Shown: one piece after another, positions 7,700-16,378 of the stretch
Position numbering within the stretch: the stretch's first letter is position 1
Layout: the number at the start of each line of letters is the position of its first letter
Source: Thiodiazotropha sp040507035
GTDB taxonomy: Bacteria; Pseudomonadota; Gammaproteobacteria; Chromatiales; Chromatiaceae
Direction of reading: 5' to 3'
Assembly: GCA_040507035.1 (NCBI GenBank)
Contig: JBEVVR010000044.1
Span: 186,001 to 250,000, forward strand
DNA: 64,000 bases
Made by a program: the position numbers and the translations under genes
The notes under the pieces: model-generated
Database searches by the model: none
What the model was told of the DNA's origin: nothing
Seen by the model: only the letters and a program-made list of their open reading frames with translations

Positions 7700-9004
7700 T
7701 TAAAGCATGCCCGATCCCTTTACGTCCAGATAGGCATTCACCAGGGTAACCGGGAGCTGCTGAGGCTGACAATCGATCATCAAGCCACCCCTGTGAGTGA
7801 CCCTTTCATGGCCCTGTTTTCGCTGCCCGAGATAGTCCATCACTGCTTGAAAGCGTAGCGCCCCCTGAAGGTCAACCACCGGCGTATGCACAACCCGATC
7901 CAGGGCAGCCTCATGCAGATCCGCGATCACCACCAGGTGTCTGCGCGCAAGTAGCGACACTGCCTTCAACAGTTCGTTGCGCTCCTCGTTACGACTGTTA
8001 GTCAAAATGATCACCAATGCCCTGCGGCGTTGCAGCGGCATCAGCTTTTGCGCGGCAGCCAGATAATCGGATACCTGCAGGGTGGATTCGATATCGTAGG
8101 TTCGATCGAGGAGACGACGCACCAGATCCCCTCCCTTCATCGGCGGTTGCCAACGTTCGTCCCCACCAAAACTGAGAAAACCGACAGCATCCCCCTGACG
8201 GTCAGCGACGTGACTGAGCAGCAGCATCGCATTCAATGCATGATCGAGGTGAGCACCGGTCTCGTCTTGATGACGCATATGCCGGCCGCAATCGAGCATG
8301 AAAACCAGTTGCTGATCCCTCTCATCCTGGTACTCCTTGGATATCAGACGGCGATAGCGGGAGCTCGCCTTCCAGTCGATTTGGCGCAATGAATCGCCGG
8401 TTCGGTACTCCCTCAATTGGTGGAAATCGCTACCCTCACCCCGGCGTTGGCGTCTCCGGACACCCATTTGACTGAGGTGGTTGTCCGTTGCCAGTAGGGC
8501 ATAACGGGCGATCTCACGGAAATTCGGAAACACACGAACCCGGGTTAAATGTTCAACAAAGCGCTTCTGTCGCCACAAACCCAGGGGAGCGCGAATCACA
8601 AGATCGGTACCCTTGAAACACCCCTCTCCCCTGCGTTTAGGCACTACTCGATAGTAGATGTTGGCCTGGCGCTGCGGCGGTAGAAATAGGGGCTGCGGCT
8701 GCATCTCAACTTCGAAACTATTTGGGTGGTGATCATGCACCACGAGGTCGAGGGCGATCTCCGAGGGGTTGCGAAGCGCGAGTTCAACCTCGGTCCAGAC
8801 AGTGACCGGAATACTGGTACGGACACGACGCTCTAACTCAGGAGTGGGCAGCCACCGTAAACGCAGCAGATCGATCAGGGCAAGGGCCAACAGCAGCGCC
8901 GCAAACAACTTCCAGGGTAACGCCCAGAATGGGTACCAGACCGCCAACAGTGCCGGCGGCATAAGCAGGATAGCGGCGATAATCAGTCGATTCGTGGGTC
9001 TCAC
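7700..9004 (-). CDS. DUF58 domain protein (MoxR partner)
   Basis: This is a 434-residue membrane-anchored protein. Two hydrophobic segments lie near residues 7-25 and 28-47, followed by a beta-rich region. The DUF58 core carries EGSDFHQLREYRTGDSLRQIDW near residues 190-215, then a von Willebrand A-like fold beginning LVFMLDCGRHM. The metal-ion site is incomplete: D-C-G-R replaces the canonical DxSxS, which is common in DUF58 proteins. DUF58 proteins regularly sit next to MoxR ATPases and are thought to be their partners. The GTG start overlaps the moxR stop by four bases (GTGA). It is the last gene of the seven-gene cluster. Its molecular role is not known. Confidence 0.85.
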   Translation of the reverse strand: MRPTNRLIIAAILLMPPALLAVWYPFWALPWKLFAALLLALALIDLLRLRWLPTPELERRVRTSIPVTVWTEVELALRNPSEIALDLVVHDHHPNSFEVEMQPQPLFLPPQRQANIYYRVVPKRRGEGCFKGTDLVIRAPLGLWRQKRFVEHLTRVRVFPNFREIARYALLATDNHLSQMGVRRRQRRGEGSDFHQLREYRTGDSLRQIDWKASSRYRRLISKEYQDERDQQLVFMLDCGRHMRHQDETGAHLDHALNAMLLLSHVADRQGDAVGFLSFGGDERWQPPMKGGDLVRRLLDRTYDIESTLQVSDYLAAAQKLMPLQRRRALVIILTNSRNEERNELLKAVSLLARRHLVVIADLHEAALDRVVHTPVVDLQGALRFQAVMDYLGQRKQGHERVTHRGGLMIDCQPQQLPVTLVNAYLDVKGSGML

Positions 9005-9975
9005 TGGCGGGGGGCGGCCACGTTTGCCAACAGGTCATTCAACACATCGTCCGCTTGATAACCTTCGATCTCGAGATCGGTGGCAAGGCGAATGCGATGA
9101 CGCAGCACCGGCAGCGCCGCCACCTTGATATCGTCGGGGGTGATAAAATCACGCTGCTGCAAGAAGGCTTCGGACCTGGCCACCCGCAACAGGGCAATGG
9201 TCCCGCGAGGACCCGGCCCCGCCTCGATGCCGTTCCACTCCCTTGCAGCCCTTACCAGGCGAACCGCATAGTCGATGATCTGATCATCCATCTGTAGCTG
9301 TGCGATGTGCATTTGCAGTTGTGGTATCTCATTCGCACTCAATAACGGGCGAATGGCGGAAGTATCAAGCTGATCCCCCACCGCACCCATGGTCACTTGT
9401 TTCACCATCGACTGCTCGTCCTCCTCGACGGGATAATCGATGAACACCTTGAGCAGGAAACGATCGAGTTGTGCCTGGGGCAACGGATAGGTACCCTCCT
9501 GTTCGATCGGGTTTTGAGTCGCCAACACAAGGAAGGGGGGGGAGAGGGGGAAGGTGCGCCCCTCGATGGTCACCTGTTGCTCCTGCATCGCCTCCAGTAA
9601 CGCCGATTGGGTCTTGGCGGGTGAGCGGTTGATCTCGTCGGCAAGCAGCAGATTGCAAAACACCGGACCCTTGCGCACGCGGAAATTCTCACTCTTCATG
9701 TCAAACATGATGTGTCCCGAGATATCACTCGGCATCAGATCGGGAGTGAACTGAATACGACTGAAACTCCCCTCCACCGCCGCTGCCAGCGCGCGCACCA
9801 GTAGAGTCTTACCCAGACCGGGTACCCCCTCGACCAACACATGGCCGGCGGAGAATAGCGCCAGTATCACTTCATGGATGACCCGTTGTTGACCGATGAC
9901 CGCACGCGCCAACTCCGCTTCCAGTGATCTGGCACGCTCCAATACGGCCTGGTTTAAAGCTGATTGTTCTTCCAT
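9001..9975 (-). CDS. MoxR-family AAA+ ATPase
   Basis: MoxR ATPases are chaperone-like AAA+ proteins that work with von Willebrand A-domain partners to mature enzymes or envelope complexes. The 324-residue protein has Walker A GVPGLGKT (residues 50-57), Walker B LLADEINRSP (from about 110), the LEAMQEQQVT segment typical of MoxR, and a sensor region LATQNPIEQEGTYPLPQAQLDRF. The C-terminal helical lid includes FITPDDIKVAALPVLRHRI. It is the only soluble, energy-using component in the cluster. The upstream DUF4350 gene ends within a few bases of its ATG and the DUF58 gene overlaps its end, so the three are likely one transcript. The substrate cannot be inferred from sequence. Confidence 0.93.
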   Translation of the reverse strand: MEEQSALNQAVLERARSLEAELARAVIGQQRVIHEVILALFSAGHVLVEGVPGLGKTLLVRALAAAVEGSFSRIQFTPDLMPSDISGHIMFDMKSENFRVRKGPVFCNLLLADEINRSPAKTQSALLEAMQEQQVTIEGRTFPLSPPFLVLATQNPIEQEGTYPLPQAQLDRFLLKVFIDYPVEEDEQSMVKQVTMGAVGDQLDTSAIRPLLSANEIPQLQMHIAQLQMDDQIIDYAVRLVRAAREWNGIEAGPGPRGTIALLRVARSEAFLQQRDFITPDDIKVAALPVLRHRIRLATDLEIEGYQADDVLNDLLANVAAPRQ

Positions 9976-9979
9976 CGTA

Positions 9980-11119
9980 CTATTTCCTCTCCGGATGCAA
10001 GGCGGAAAAGAGCCGTTGCAGGATAGTTGTCGTTTTAACGAAATGCCCGATATCGGTCTGCCGTGAATAGAGGGCCATGTGTATCGCGTCCGCTGTTATT
10101 CCCGTCTGTTGCTGTAACCAGTCGCTGCGGGCCTTCTCATCCATCTGCAACATTTGCGGATGGCTCGCCAACCAGCGTCTCTCCACCTCTTTCTGAGAGG
10201 CTTCGAGCAGTCCCTGAGAGGGGTTATGGCGCCAGGCAAAGTCCGCGCCTGCCTGTAGGTGTTCCAACAGGTTCCTCTGTTTGCTCAGCAGGGGTGAGAT
10301 CAGGGGTCCACTACTTTGCTGCAGATGCCAGATGGTTACTAATCCAAATAGGGCAAGGGTGATTATCAGATAGGGGGCATGGCGCCACAAATAGGCTAGC
10401 AGGGATGGCATCTGGGAGTTGTAGAGCAGCCAGGCCCGATCCGCATCGGCGGCGAGATAGGCCAGCAGTCGCGCATGATCCTTGTTACCGATCCGTCTAT
10501 TGTTTAGAAAGGTGCTGTCGCTAAGAAATGTGACACTACCCTCCCCCCAAGGAAAACGCAGCAAATGGGTGTAGTATTCATCGGGCGCGGCCCAATAAGA
10601 GCCCTCGTTGTCTACACTGAACCATCTGCTGGTATCAAAATCGACCTGTAGCGAATCCTCACCCCCTGGCAGGATCAAGGGCAAGGGCTCCTCCTCTTCG
10701 AGGAACTCCTCCGATTCGACTGTGACCGCGAACTGCTGTAGCAACGGATGCTCGCCCCCCTCCTCCACCTTGCGCCCTGGCGTCACCACCAGAATGCCGC
10801 CACGCTCCACCCATGCCAAGAGCGAGAGCAGACGGGATTGTGCAAGCGGAGGCCCAAGATCCCTGACCAGGAGCACTCCCGGACCGGGTGGAGTCTGGAT
10901 AAGATATTGGCGGCCGGACTGGCTCTCCACGGAGAGTCCGAGACGTGACAGAAAGCGCTCGGCGGCGAGCAGTGGATTTCGTCTCGCCTCAACCCCCATG
11001 TTGCCACGCACCTGCTCTGAGACATACTCGAAGTTGTTTGCCAACCAAGTACCGATCAGTGCACTGATGAGCAACAGCACGGCCACCAGGGCGACCAGGG
11101 CGATTCGGTTACTCTTCAC
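9980..11119 (-). CDS. DUF4350 membrane protein
   Basis: This protein has 379 residues from a GTG start that overlaps the stop region of the upstream DUF4129 gene by 11 bases; a longer in-frame version from 11194 would lie inside that gene and is unlikely. It has an N-terminal membrane segment (about residues 5-25) and a second near the middle (YLIITLALFGLVTIW). The large domain between them carries the DUF4350 pattern, including RNPLLAAERFLSRLG, a GGILVVTPG segment and GSVTFLSDSTFLNNRRIGNKDHARLL. The family resembles a degenerate glutamine-amidotransferase-like fold and has no proven activity. It regularly occurs between DUF4129 and MoxR genes, as here. Domain placement suggests the main domain is on the periplasmic side, which is inference. 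Confidence 0.8.
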   Translation of the reverse strand: MKSNRIALVALVAVLLLISALIGTWLANNFEYVSEQVRGNMGVEARRNPLLAAERFLSRLGLSVESQSGRQYLIQTPPGPGVLLVRDLGPPLAQSRLLSLLAWVERGGILVVTPGRKVEEGGEHPLLQQFAVTVESEEFLEEEEPLPLILPGGEDSLQVDFDTSRWFSVDNEGSYWAAPDEYYTHLLRFPWGEGSVTFLSDSTFLNNRRIGNKDHARLLAYLAADADRAWLLYNSQMPSLLAYLWRHAPYLIITLALFGLVTIWHLQQSSGPLISPLLSKQRNLLEHLQAGADFAWRHNPSQGLLEASQKEVERRWLASHPQMLQMDEKARSDWLQQQTGITADAIHMALYSRQTDIGHFVKTTTILQRLFSALHPERK

Positions 11120-12593
11120 TGCGCACCCCAAAATAGTCGGGCCAGTCACGGCATACTCCCATCGCCTCCTCTTTGACCGGCTGCCTGTGTGCATAGGCTA
11201 TCTGCTGCCAGATGCCGGTAAGACGGGAGAAATAATCAGTAGAATCATCGGTCATGACCCCATGGACGCTTAGCAGGCATTCACCTTCGGTGGCCCCCTC
11301 GGCGATCTCGATCGAATGATGATGGATCAATGCCGACAGGGCTGCCCTGTAGAGCAGGCCGAATGCCCCTCTGTAATCTTCACGCTCGATCAGGAATGCG
11401 GCCTCCTCCGCTGGATCGGCGGGCAGGGTTTCCGGACGCAGATCAAGACCTGCAATCTGTGAAGGGATCTTCCGATCACTCTCGCGCTGGCGTTTCGTTC
11501 TCCCCTGCAACAGGTTGCGGTTGTGGATAAACCAGTAGAGCAGGTAGGCGAGAACTGCGCCCACGATCAACCAGACAATCACTTCGAAGAAGAAGGCGAG
11601 ATTGTTAGTAAAGCCACCGAGCACCTGTTGCAGCCACTCCAATAACCAATTGCTCTCATCTTCCGCTGCCTCTTCGCCGATATATTTCCAATAACCAACC
11701 TCTCGATAGCTACCAAAAACCTCGTCCTCCAGGACCTCATCGATCAACTGTCGTGATTCCTCGGCATCGAGCTGCAGTGCATCGGCGGTTTCGGGCTGCA
11801 GACCGGCCAACATCAAACTGGCGGCAACAAAGATCGATGCCGCACCCAGTCGTTGTTTGCGATGGTGACGCTGGGCCATGTTTCTTAAACCGATTTCAAG
11901 ATCCCAGGCTTCAAGTTGACTGCGTCGATTGAGATAGAGGGCAAACCCGCCAGAGACATAGAATGGGGCAATACAGGACATGGCCAACAGGGCACAGACA
12001 TGATGCACCCACTCGCTCAAGGGATCAGGATCGATGAAGTAACTCTGCCAATCGATCCACATCAACTCCTGGGGAACAAGTCCGATGACCAGGGCCATGA
12101 ATCCCAGCTGCAATATAACTTCAAAACCAAAACCCACCAGGGTCAGCCAGCCGGCCGCGTGAACCCCTCTGCTGATAATCCCGATACGATTGTTGCGACG
12201 ACGTCCCTTCAAACCTTCGAGCACAACCACCGGCATTACAAAAGAACGGGAGGGGTTGAGCCTACGCCAACTAAGATTGGCCAGTAGCTGTGGCAGCACC
12301 ATTCTGAACCATCCACGAAATACCGATCGGATAGAGGAATCTTCAGCAAACAGCTTACGACTCAACCAATAGAGTAACGGCGGTTCATAGATAGGTTTCA
12401 ACCACCAGAGTAGTAGACCGGAAAGCCAAAGCGGCAATGGCAACAGCGCCAACACAACCATAACCGGAAGTGCGCTGCAGAGCCAAAGCAGCCACAATGG
12501 CATAAACCACTGCCGTGCCATGGCGAAGCCTAGATCGATGCTCTCCCACATCTCTCTCGGCCTTAACTTTACCGCAATCTTAGTAAGATCCAC
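11109..12593 (-). CDS. DUF4129 domain membrane protein
   Basis: This 494-residue polytopic membrane protein has several hydrophobic segments in the first 285 residues, a loop rich in acidic residues (about 290-345), another membrane segment (near 350-370) and a cytoplasmic C-terminal DUF4129 domain. That domain shows AAFLIEREDYRGAFGLLYRAALSAL and a tail ending near RQPVKEEA. DUF4129 often occurs at the C-terminus of transglutaminase-like proteins, but no transglutaminase domain is present here. I chose the GTG at 12593 because AGGAGG lies just upstream and it overlaps the SpoIIM-like gene by 14 bases; an ATG-like start at 12656 would lie deep inside that gene. Function is unknown; the cluster context points to an envelope complex. 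Confidence 0.78.
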   Translation of the reverse strand: MDLTKIAVKLRPREMWESIDLGFAMARQWFMPLWLLWLCSALPVMVVLALLPLPLWLSGLLLWWLKPIYEPPLLYWLSRKLFAEDSSIRSVFRGWFRMVLPQLLANLSWRRLNPSRSFVMPVVVLEGLKGRRRNNRIGIISRGVHAAGWLTLVGFGFEVILQLGFMALVIGLVPQELMWIDWQSYFIDPDPLSEWVHHVCALLAMSCIAPFYVSGGFALYLNRRSQLEAWDLEIGLRNMAQRHHRKQRLGAASIFVAASLMLAGLQPETADALQLDAEESRQLIDEVLEDEVFGSYREVGYWKYIGEEAAEDESNWLLEWLQQVLGGFTNNLAFFFEVIVWLIVGAVLAYLLYWFIHNRNLLQGRTKRQRESDRKIPSQIAGLDLRPETLPADPAEEAAFLIEREDYRGAFGLLYRAALSALIHHHSIEIAEGATEGECLLSVHGVMTDDSTDYFSRLTGIWQQIAYAHRQPVKEEAMGVCRDWPDYFGVRSEE

Positions 12594-13569
12594 GCGTCCT
12601 CCTGCCCGCCAGTAACAGATAGCAGATAACCAAGATCCAGAGAAACGCAGCAACAATATATTTGGTCACAGGCGCTATCAACATGGATGACCAGAAGGCC
12701 TCGATGAATGCGGCCAGCAACAACATCAAGGCGGCACCCAGCACCAACTGCAGAGCCTCCTGCGCATGTTCCCTGAGCGCCTGCACGCGGGTCCGCTGCC
12801 CGGGTGCGATCACGGCACGACCCAGGAGCAATCCGGCAGCGCCGCAGATCACAATGGCGGTCAACTCGAAAGATCCGTGACCGGAGACAAAGGGCCAAAA
12901 AGTGTCGTGATAACCCAAACGGGTTAAATGACCAGCGATGCCACCTATGACCAAGCCGTTAAACAGCAAAATAAAGAGGGTTCCCACACCAAAGAGTATG
13001 CCGCTGGCAAAGGTCCTGAAGCCGATACCTATATTATTCAAAATATAGAAACCGAACATGGTGAAGTCGGTCTCTGAACTACGTTCCAGACTGCGCCCTA
13101 TACGTTGATTTTCAGGATCATAGCTTGTCTCCATCTCTGCCACCGTGGTTTCGTCCACCAGGGTGTAGATCAGATCCTGCTGCAGATAAGCACCCCAACC
13201 CATCAACAGTGCCGGGACAAGGAAAAACAGCAGGGAGATCACGAAGTAACCCGCGTTGCGACGCACAGCCCTGGGAAACCCAAGAGCGACAAAGTTGAGT
13301 ATGCGCCAGCGCCACCCACCCTGCTGACGATAGAGCAGTGAATGTCCGCGCAGTACCAGACTATGCAGTTGTTCTATCAGTGCCGGGCTGAAACCACGGC
13401 CACGGGCCAGGGCATAGTGACTGCATAACTGCCGATAGTAGGCGGGGAACTTCAACTGCTCGGAGAGCGGCATCTGTCGTTTTCCTTGCGCACGCCGAAG
13501 ATCATCCATCAGATCCGCAATCTCATCCCACAGGGCTTGATTCTCCGTTTCAAACTGTTGCTGTCTCAT
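12580..13569 (-). CDS. Stage II sporulation protein M (SpoIIM)-like membrane protein
   Basis: The 329-residue protein belongs to the SpoIIM/DUF95 family. In Bacillus SpoIIM is part of the SpoIIDMP peptidoglycan-remodelling complex, but the family is widespread in non-sporulating bacteria. The N-terminal 100 residues are soluble and helical, with a LKFPAYYRQLCSHYALARGRG segment. Five or so membrane segments follow, with the conserved GFYILNNIGIGFRTFASG and HGSFELTAIVICGAAGLLLG stretches, the latter carrying the HGxxE-type motif of the family. Its ATG overlaps the RDD gene stop by one base (TGATG). A role in envelope remodelling with the MoxR cluster is inference. Confidence 0.85.
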   Translation of the reverse strand: MRQQQFETENQALWDEIADLMDDLRRAQGKRQMPLSEQLKFPAYYRQLCSHYALARGRGFSPALIEQLHSLVLRGHSLLYRQQGGWRWRILNFVALGFPRAVRRNAGYFVISLLFFLVPALLMGWGAYLQQDLIYTLVDETTVAEMETSYDPENQRIGRSLERSSETDFTMFGFYILNNIGIGFRTFASGILFGVGTLFILLFNGLVIGGIAGHLTRLGYHDTFWPFVSGHGSFELTAIVICGAAGLLLGRAVIAPGQRTRVQALREHAQEALQLVLGAALMLLLAAFIEAFWSSMLIAPVTKYIVAAFLWILVICYLLLAGRRTRGSY

Positions 13570-14282
13570 CAGCGTCCTTTGAGAATCCAGTTTGCATAGG
13601 CATAGAGCCTGTTCACAGCGGCATCAGCCTTCAGACCTGTGAGCTCGGTCAACAACTCGGCCAGTTCATGGCGTCGACCCTCAGACAGTTTCTCCCCGCG
13701 TTCAGCGAAGGTCAAAAGCGTCAACTGCTCGGATTCAGTGAGTTCAACGGGTGGTTTGGTGGCGCTTGCCTGGGGTGGCAGTTGCCGGGTCTGTTGCTCA
13801 TCGCGATAGACCACCAGAGTTCCCGCGGCGAGATCCCCCAGACGCTTGAACTGTCTGTTGATCAACATGGTCAACAGCCCCGTGGCATAGAGCAGGGGTA
13901 GAAAGTCCGCAGTGCGTAAGAGATTTCTGATCACCGAAGCACTGGGGGTTACCGGGGTACCATTATCCTGGATCACCTGGATGCCCATGGCACGCTTCCC
14001 CGGCGTGGCTCCGCTCCTGATCTCGAAGATAACGGGATAGAACCACTCGATAAGGAACAAACCGATCAGAATCACCGCCATCCCAACTCCGCCAAGGATC
14101 GACGTGACAACAACAAGGACGAGATAGATAACTCCACGCACCGCGGCGTCTATGGCCCATGCGCATCCGCGTACCACCGGACCTGCCAGTCGATAGTCGA
14201 GGAGCACACCCTCGGGTATTTCATAGCTCAGTAGGGTATCGAGCTGCTGTGTCGTATCTCCTGCTGAAGTTTCGGCCAGCAT
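13569..14282 (-). CDS. RDD family membrane protein
   Basis: This protein has 237 residues. The RDD domain is named for conserved arginine and aspartates; here RGCAWAIDAAVRG, GATPGKRAMGIQV and RNLLRTADFLPLLYATGLL are the recognisable blocks, with three to four membrane segments. The last 75 residues form a soluble tail with a LTLLTFAERGEKLSEGRRHELAEL segment, an extension seen in RDD proteins linked to SpoIIM and MoxR genes. Some RDD proteins act in ion transport, but nothing here fixes the role. The gene begins three bases after the upstream zinc-ribbon membrane protein and its stop overlaps the SpoIIM-like start, so coupling is likely. Confidence 0.85.
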   Translation of the reverse strand: MLAETSAGDTTQQLDTLLSYEIPEGVLLDYRLAGPVVRGCAWAIDAAVRGVIYLVLVVVTSILGGVGMAVILIGLFLIEWFYPVIFEIRSGATPGKRAMGIQVIQDNGTPVTPSASVIRNLLRTADFLPLLYATGLLTMLINRQFKRLGDLAAGTLVVYRDEQQTRQLPPQASATKPPVELTESEQLTLLTFAERGEKLSEGRRHELAELLTELTGLKADAAVNRLYAYANWILKGR

Positions 14283-14285
14283 GAA

Positions 14286-15542
14286 TCAGTTGAAGTAGAT
14301 ATCCCGATAGGCCGCATAGATGGCACTGATCATAATCGGCGAGACAATCAGCAGACCAAGGCCAAACGGGATCATACCCACAATCATCAGTCCAAATGCA
14401 ACCAGGCTGTAGAGGAACAATGGCAGAATATTCTTCAAACACCCCTTGAAGCTTGCTTTCATCGCCTCCCAGGCAGTCATATCATCGAGGGCGACCAGTG
14501 CCGGGGCAAACAGGTAGGCCATCAATACCGGGACAAAGAGCAGGGCTACAACCAGCATTCCGATGATGAACGAAGGTGAAAACATCATCATTGCCATCGC
14601 TCCCGGATCGTCCGCCTGAGCGGCCGCCATATCAGAGAAACTACCGAACATGAAGGCGAACATGCCGATAAACAGGAGAATGAAAAAGAGCAGATAGAAA
14701 ACACCCACCATCATGGTCTGCCCGGCATTGTTGGAGAAACCGGCAAATAGATGGCTGATGGCGAAATCGCCGCCCTCATCCTGCTCATTACAACCGATCA
14801 TCAGACCGGCGATCATTACAGGGGCCAGTATGTTGACCGCAAGGGGACCCAGGATAGGTATCATACTGACCACAAGGGTGAGCACGACCCAAAGCAGGAT
14901 GACCACAATCCAGGATATGGGCGCCTGTTTGAAGTGCCACCACCCCTTGGCGATCCACGCAAATCCATGCCCGGCGGAGACGCTGTGAGGACCGGTAATA
15001 TCCCCATCTACAGGTTGCACCAGCTCCGCCTCAGGGGTGGTGTAGGGGTTGCCTTCGTCTTCAGCGTTTTCATCTGGCTCATTGATCTGTGAAGCCAGTT
15101 CCGCCTCCCTGGCCTGAGCCGCATGGAACTTAGCCGCAACAATTCCGCAATCCTGACAGATCCCCATCTGCATCTTCGCCGATCCGCACTTGGGACAACG
15201 ATCACCGACTGGATTCATGTTGGGGTCCAACACCTCGGTCGCATCGTCGTCACCATCAAACGCCGCTAGGGTAAGTTCGGAAGGAAACTCCATCGGATCT
15301 TCTACGGGGGGCTTGGGATCAAGCTCGATGATCAGGCCCAGTTTCTCCAGCGCCTCCTGATACTTCTGCGCCTTTTCCAGATCGACATCCTTCTTCAAGG
15401 TTGCCGACCTACCGCTGACGATCAATTTTTCAGCCTTCTCCGGACCTAGTTTGAATTTATCACTGAACAGGGCGATGATCAGTGCCTGATTGGTGCCAGG
15501 CTTTAACTCACCGGTATAGACAACTTTATATACTTCTGACAT
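14286..15542 (-). CDS. Zinc-ribbon BPSS1780-family membrane protein
   Basis: This is the first gene of the seven-gene cluster, with 418 residues in three parts. Residues 1-75 form a small domain beginning MSEVYKVVYTGELKPG, resembling the N-terminal domain that recurs in proteins sensing or binding at the cytoplasmic face. A short zinc ribbon follows, with cysteine pairs CPKC (116/119) and CQDC (129/132). The C-terminal half is a six-helix BPSS1780-type membrane region with conserved KGWWHFKQAP and FAPALVALDD segments. The ATG at 15542 was chosen because homology begins there; an upstream in-frame start adds 18 unmatched residues. Function is unknown. The zinc ribbon could mediate protein or nucleic-acid contacts, which is speculation. 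Confidence 0.75.
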   Translation of the reverse strand: MSEVYKVVYTGELKPGTNQALIIALFSDKFKLGPEKAEKLIVSGRSATLKKDVDLEKAQKYQEALEKLGLIIELDPKPPVEDPMEFPSELTLAAFDGDDDATEVLDPNMNPVGDRCPKCGSAKMQMGICQDCGIVAAKFHAAQAREAELASQINEPDENAEDEGNPYTTPEAELVQPVDGDITGPHSVSAGHGFAWIAKGWWHFKQAPISWIVVILLWVVLTLVVSMIPILGPLAVNILAPVMIAGLMIGCNEQDEGGDFAISHLFAGFSNNAGQTMMVGVFYLLFFILLFIGMFAFMFGSFSDMAAAQADDPGAMAMMMFSPSFIIGMLVVALLFVPVLMAYLFAPALVALDDMTAWEAMKASFKGCLKNILPLFLYSLVAFGLMIVGMIPFGLGLLIVSPIMISAIYAAYRDIYFN

Positions 15543-15757
15543 TACCACGCTCTCCAATAGGCCCCTTAGGCGTGTACACCATATCCTGCTGCACAACCCT
15601 GTTCCATTTAATTACGGCAAAACACGTCTGTACTTAAGTCGAAGCATCATCGATCGGCAGCCGAACCATGCCTTATCAGCAATATATAAGCTATTGATAA
15701 TTAAAAGGTACGCTCGACATGGTGACGGCTCAACTACGTTTTGTCACCCTTAACCTA

Positions 15758-15771
15758 TTGATCCTAGTCAA
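15758..15771. promoter_or_regulatory. FNR/CRP-like box
   Basis: TTGATCCTAGTCAA matches the FNR/Anr consensus TTGAT-N4-ATCAA at 9 of 10 positions. It lies about 220 bases upstream of the start of the seven-gene cluster on the minus strand. This is far for direct activation unless the transcription start is distant from the ATG. Confidence 0.35.
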
Positions 15772-15790
15772 TAAAAGTGCAGTTTTTTAC

Positions 15791-15818
15791 TCGGTTATCA
15801 CTGACCGGTCAGAACCGA
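15791..15818. promoter_or_regulatory. Nested palindrome, possible operator
   Basis: CTGACCGGTCAG (15801-15812) is a perfect 12-bp palindrome. It is flanked by TCGGTT and AACCGA arms that are themselves reverse complements, though offset by four bases. Such dyads are typical of repressor operators. No cognate regulator is adjacent. Confidence 0.35.
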
Positions 15819-15909
15819 TGTTACCCCATTGTCCAGCACTTGATCATCCCCAACAGTGGTCTATTCCACACCACCGGTCACAGCAAAACAATAGTTGGGT
15901 GATAAAAAC

Positions 15910-16377
15910 TCAAATCGAATCCTCAATAATCTCCTCCATTAGTGTGACAATCTCCTCTGCAACCTGATCACCACTCCCAGCGAGAATAGGCACTCGATAG
16001 GAAAGGTAGACCCGATCCGGATCTGCGTGCCTTTGATAGACGGCAATGGTAAAAGGACATATCGCAATATTCTCAGGTGCCGCCTGGGCCATCTTGTGAG
16101 ATATCAATGCACTGCAAAACTCCACCGATTCCGCTTTCTTGAAAATCTCTTTGTATCCCAGGTCAGGTGCGGTACGGTTCAACATATCGCTGACATGGAG
16201 GGTTCCGCTGACCAGTAACCCCTGCTCAATTATCGCCATCTTGATATTCTCAACCAGATCCTCAAAGGGTTCCTCAGATGCGAAGACCTTAACGGGTGCC
16301 TCGGTTTCAAGGGGATCCATCGCAAGACAGGATCCACTGACCAGGAACAGCATGCAGATTGCCGTAAAATAGCGCAT
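15910..16377 (-). CDS. Secreted DUF302 family protein
   Basis: This protein has 155 residues with an N-terminal signal peptide (MRYFTAICMLFLVSGSCLA), so it is periplasmic, possibly a lipoprotein given the cysteine near residue 16. The rest is a DUF302 domain of about 130 residues, including a LVENIKMAIIEQGLLV segment and a SVEFCSALISHKMAQAAP block followed by NIAICPFTIAVYQ, which is the family core. DUF302 proteins occur with diverse redox and sulfur genes and have no settled role. The ATG lies one base after the TRAP permease stop, and GGAG within the permease end serves as ribosome binding site, so it is the third gene of the TRAP operon. Confidence 0.8.
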   Translation of the reverse strand: MRYFTAICMLFLVSGSCLAMDPLETEAPVKVFASEEPFEDLVENIKMAIIEQGLLVSGTLHVSDMLNRTAPDLGYKEIFKKAESVEFCSALISHKMAQAAPENIAICPFTIAVYQRHADPDRVYLSYRVPILAGSGDQVAEEIVTLMEEIIEDSI

Positions 16378-16378
16378 T

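Larger units (their letters stand above)
15543..15909. other. Intergenic region upstream of the seven-gene cluster
   Basis: No credible gene lies in these 367 bases. It separates the cluster start from the end of the DUF302 gene and should carry the cluster promoter. Two notable sites are listed separately: an FNR-like box and a nested palindrome. The base composition is more AT-rich than the flanking genes. Confidence 0.6.
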
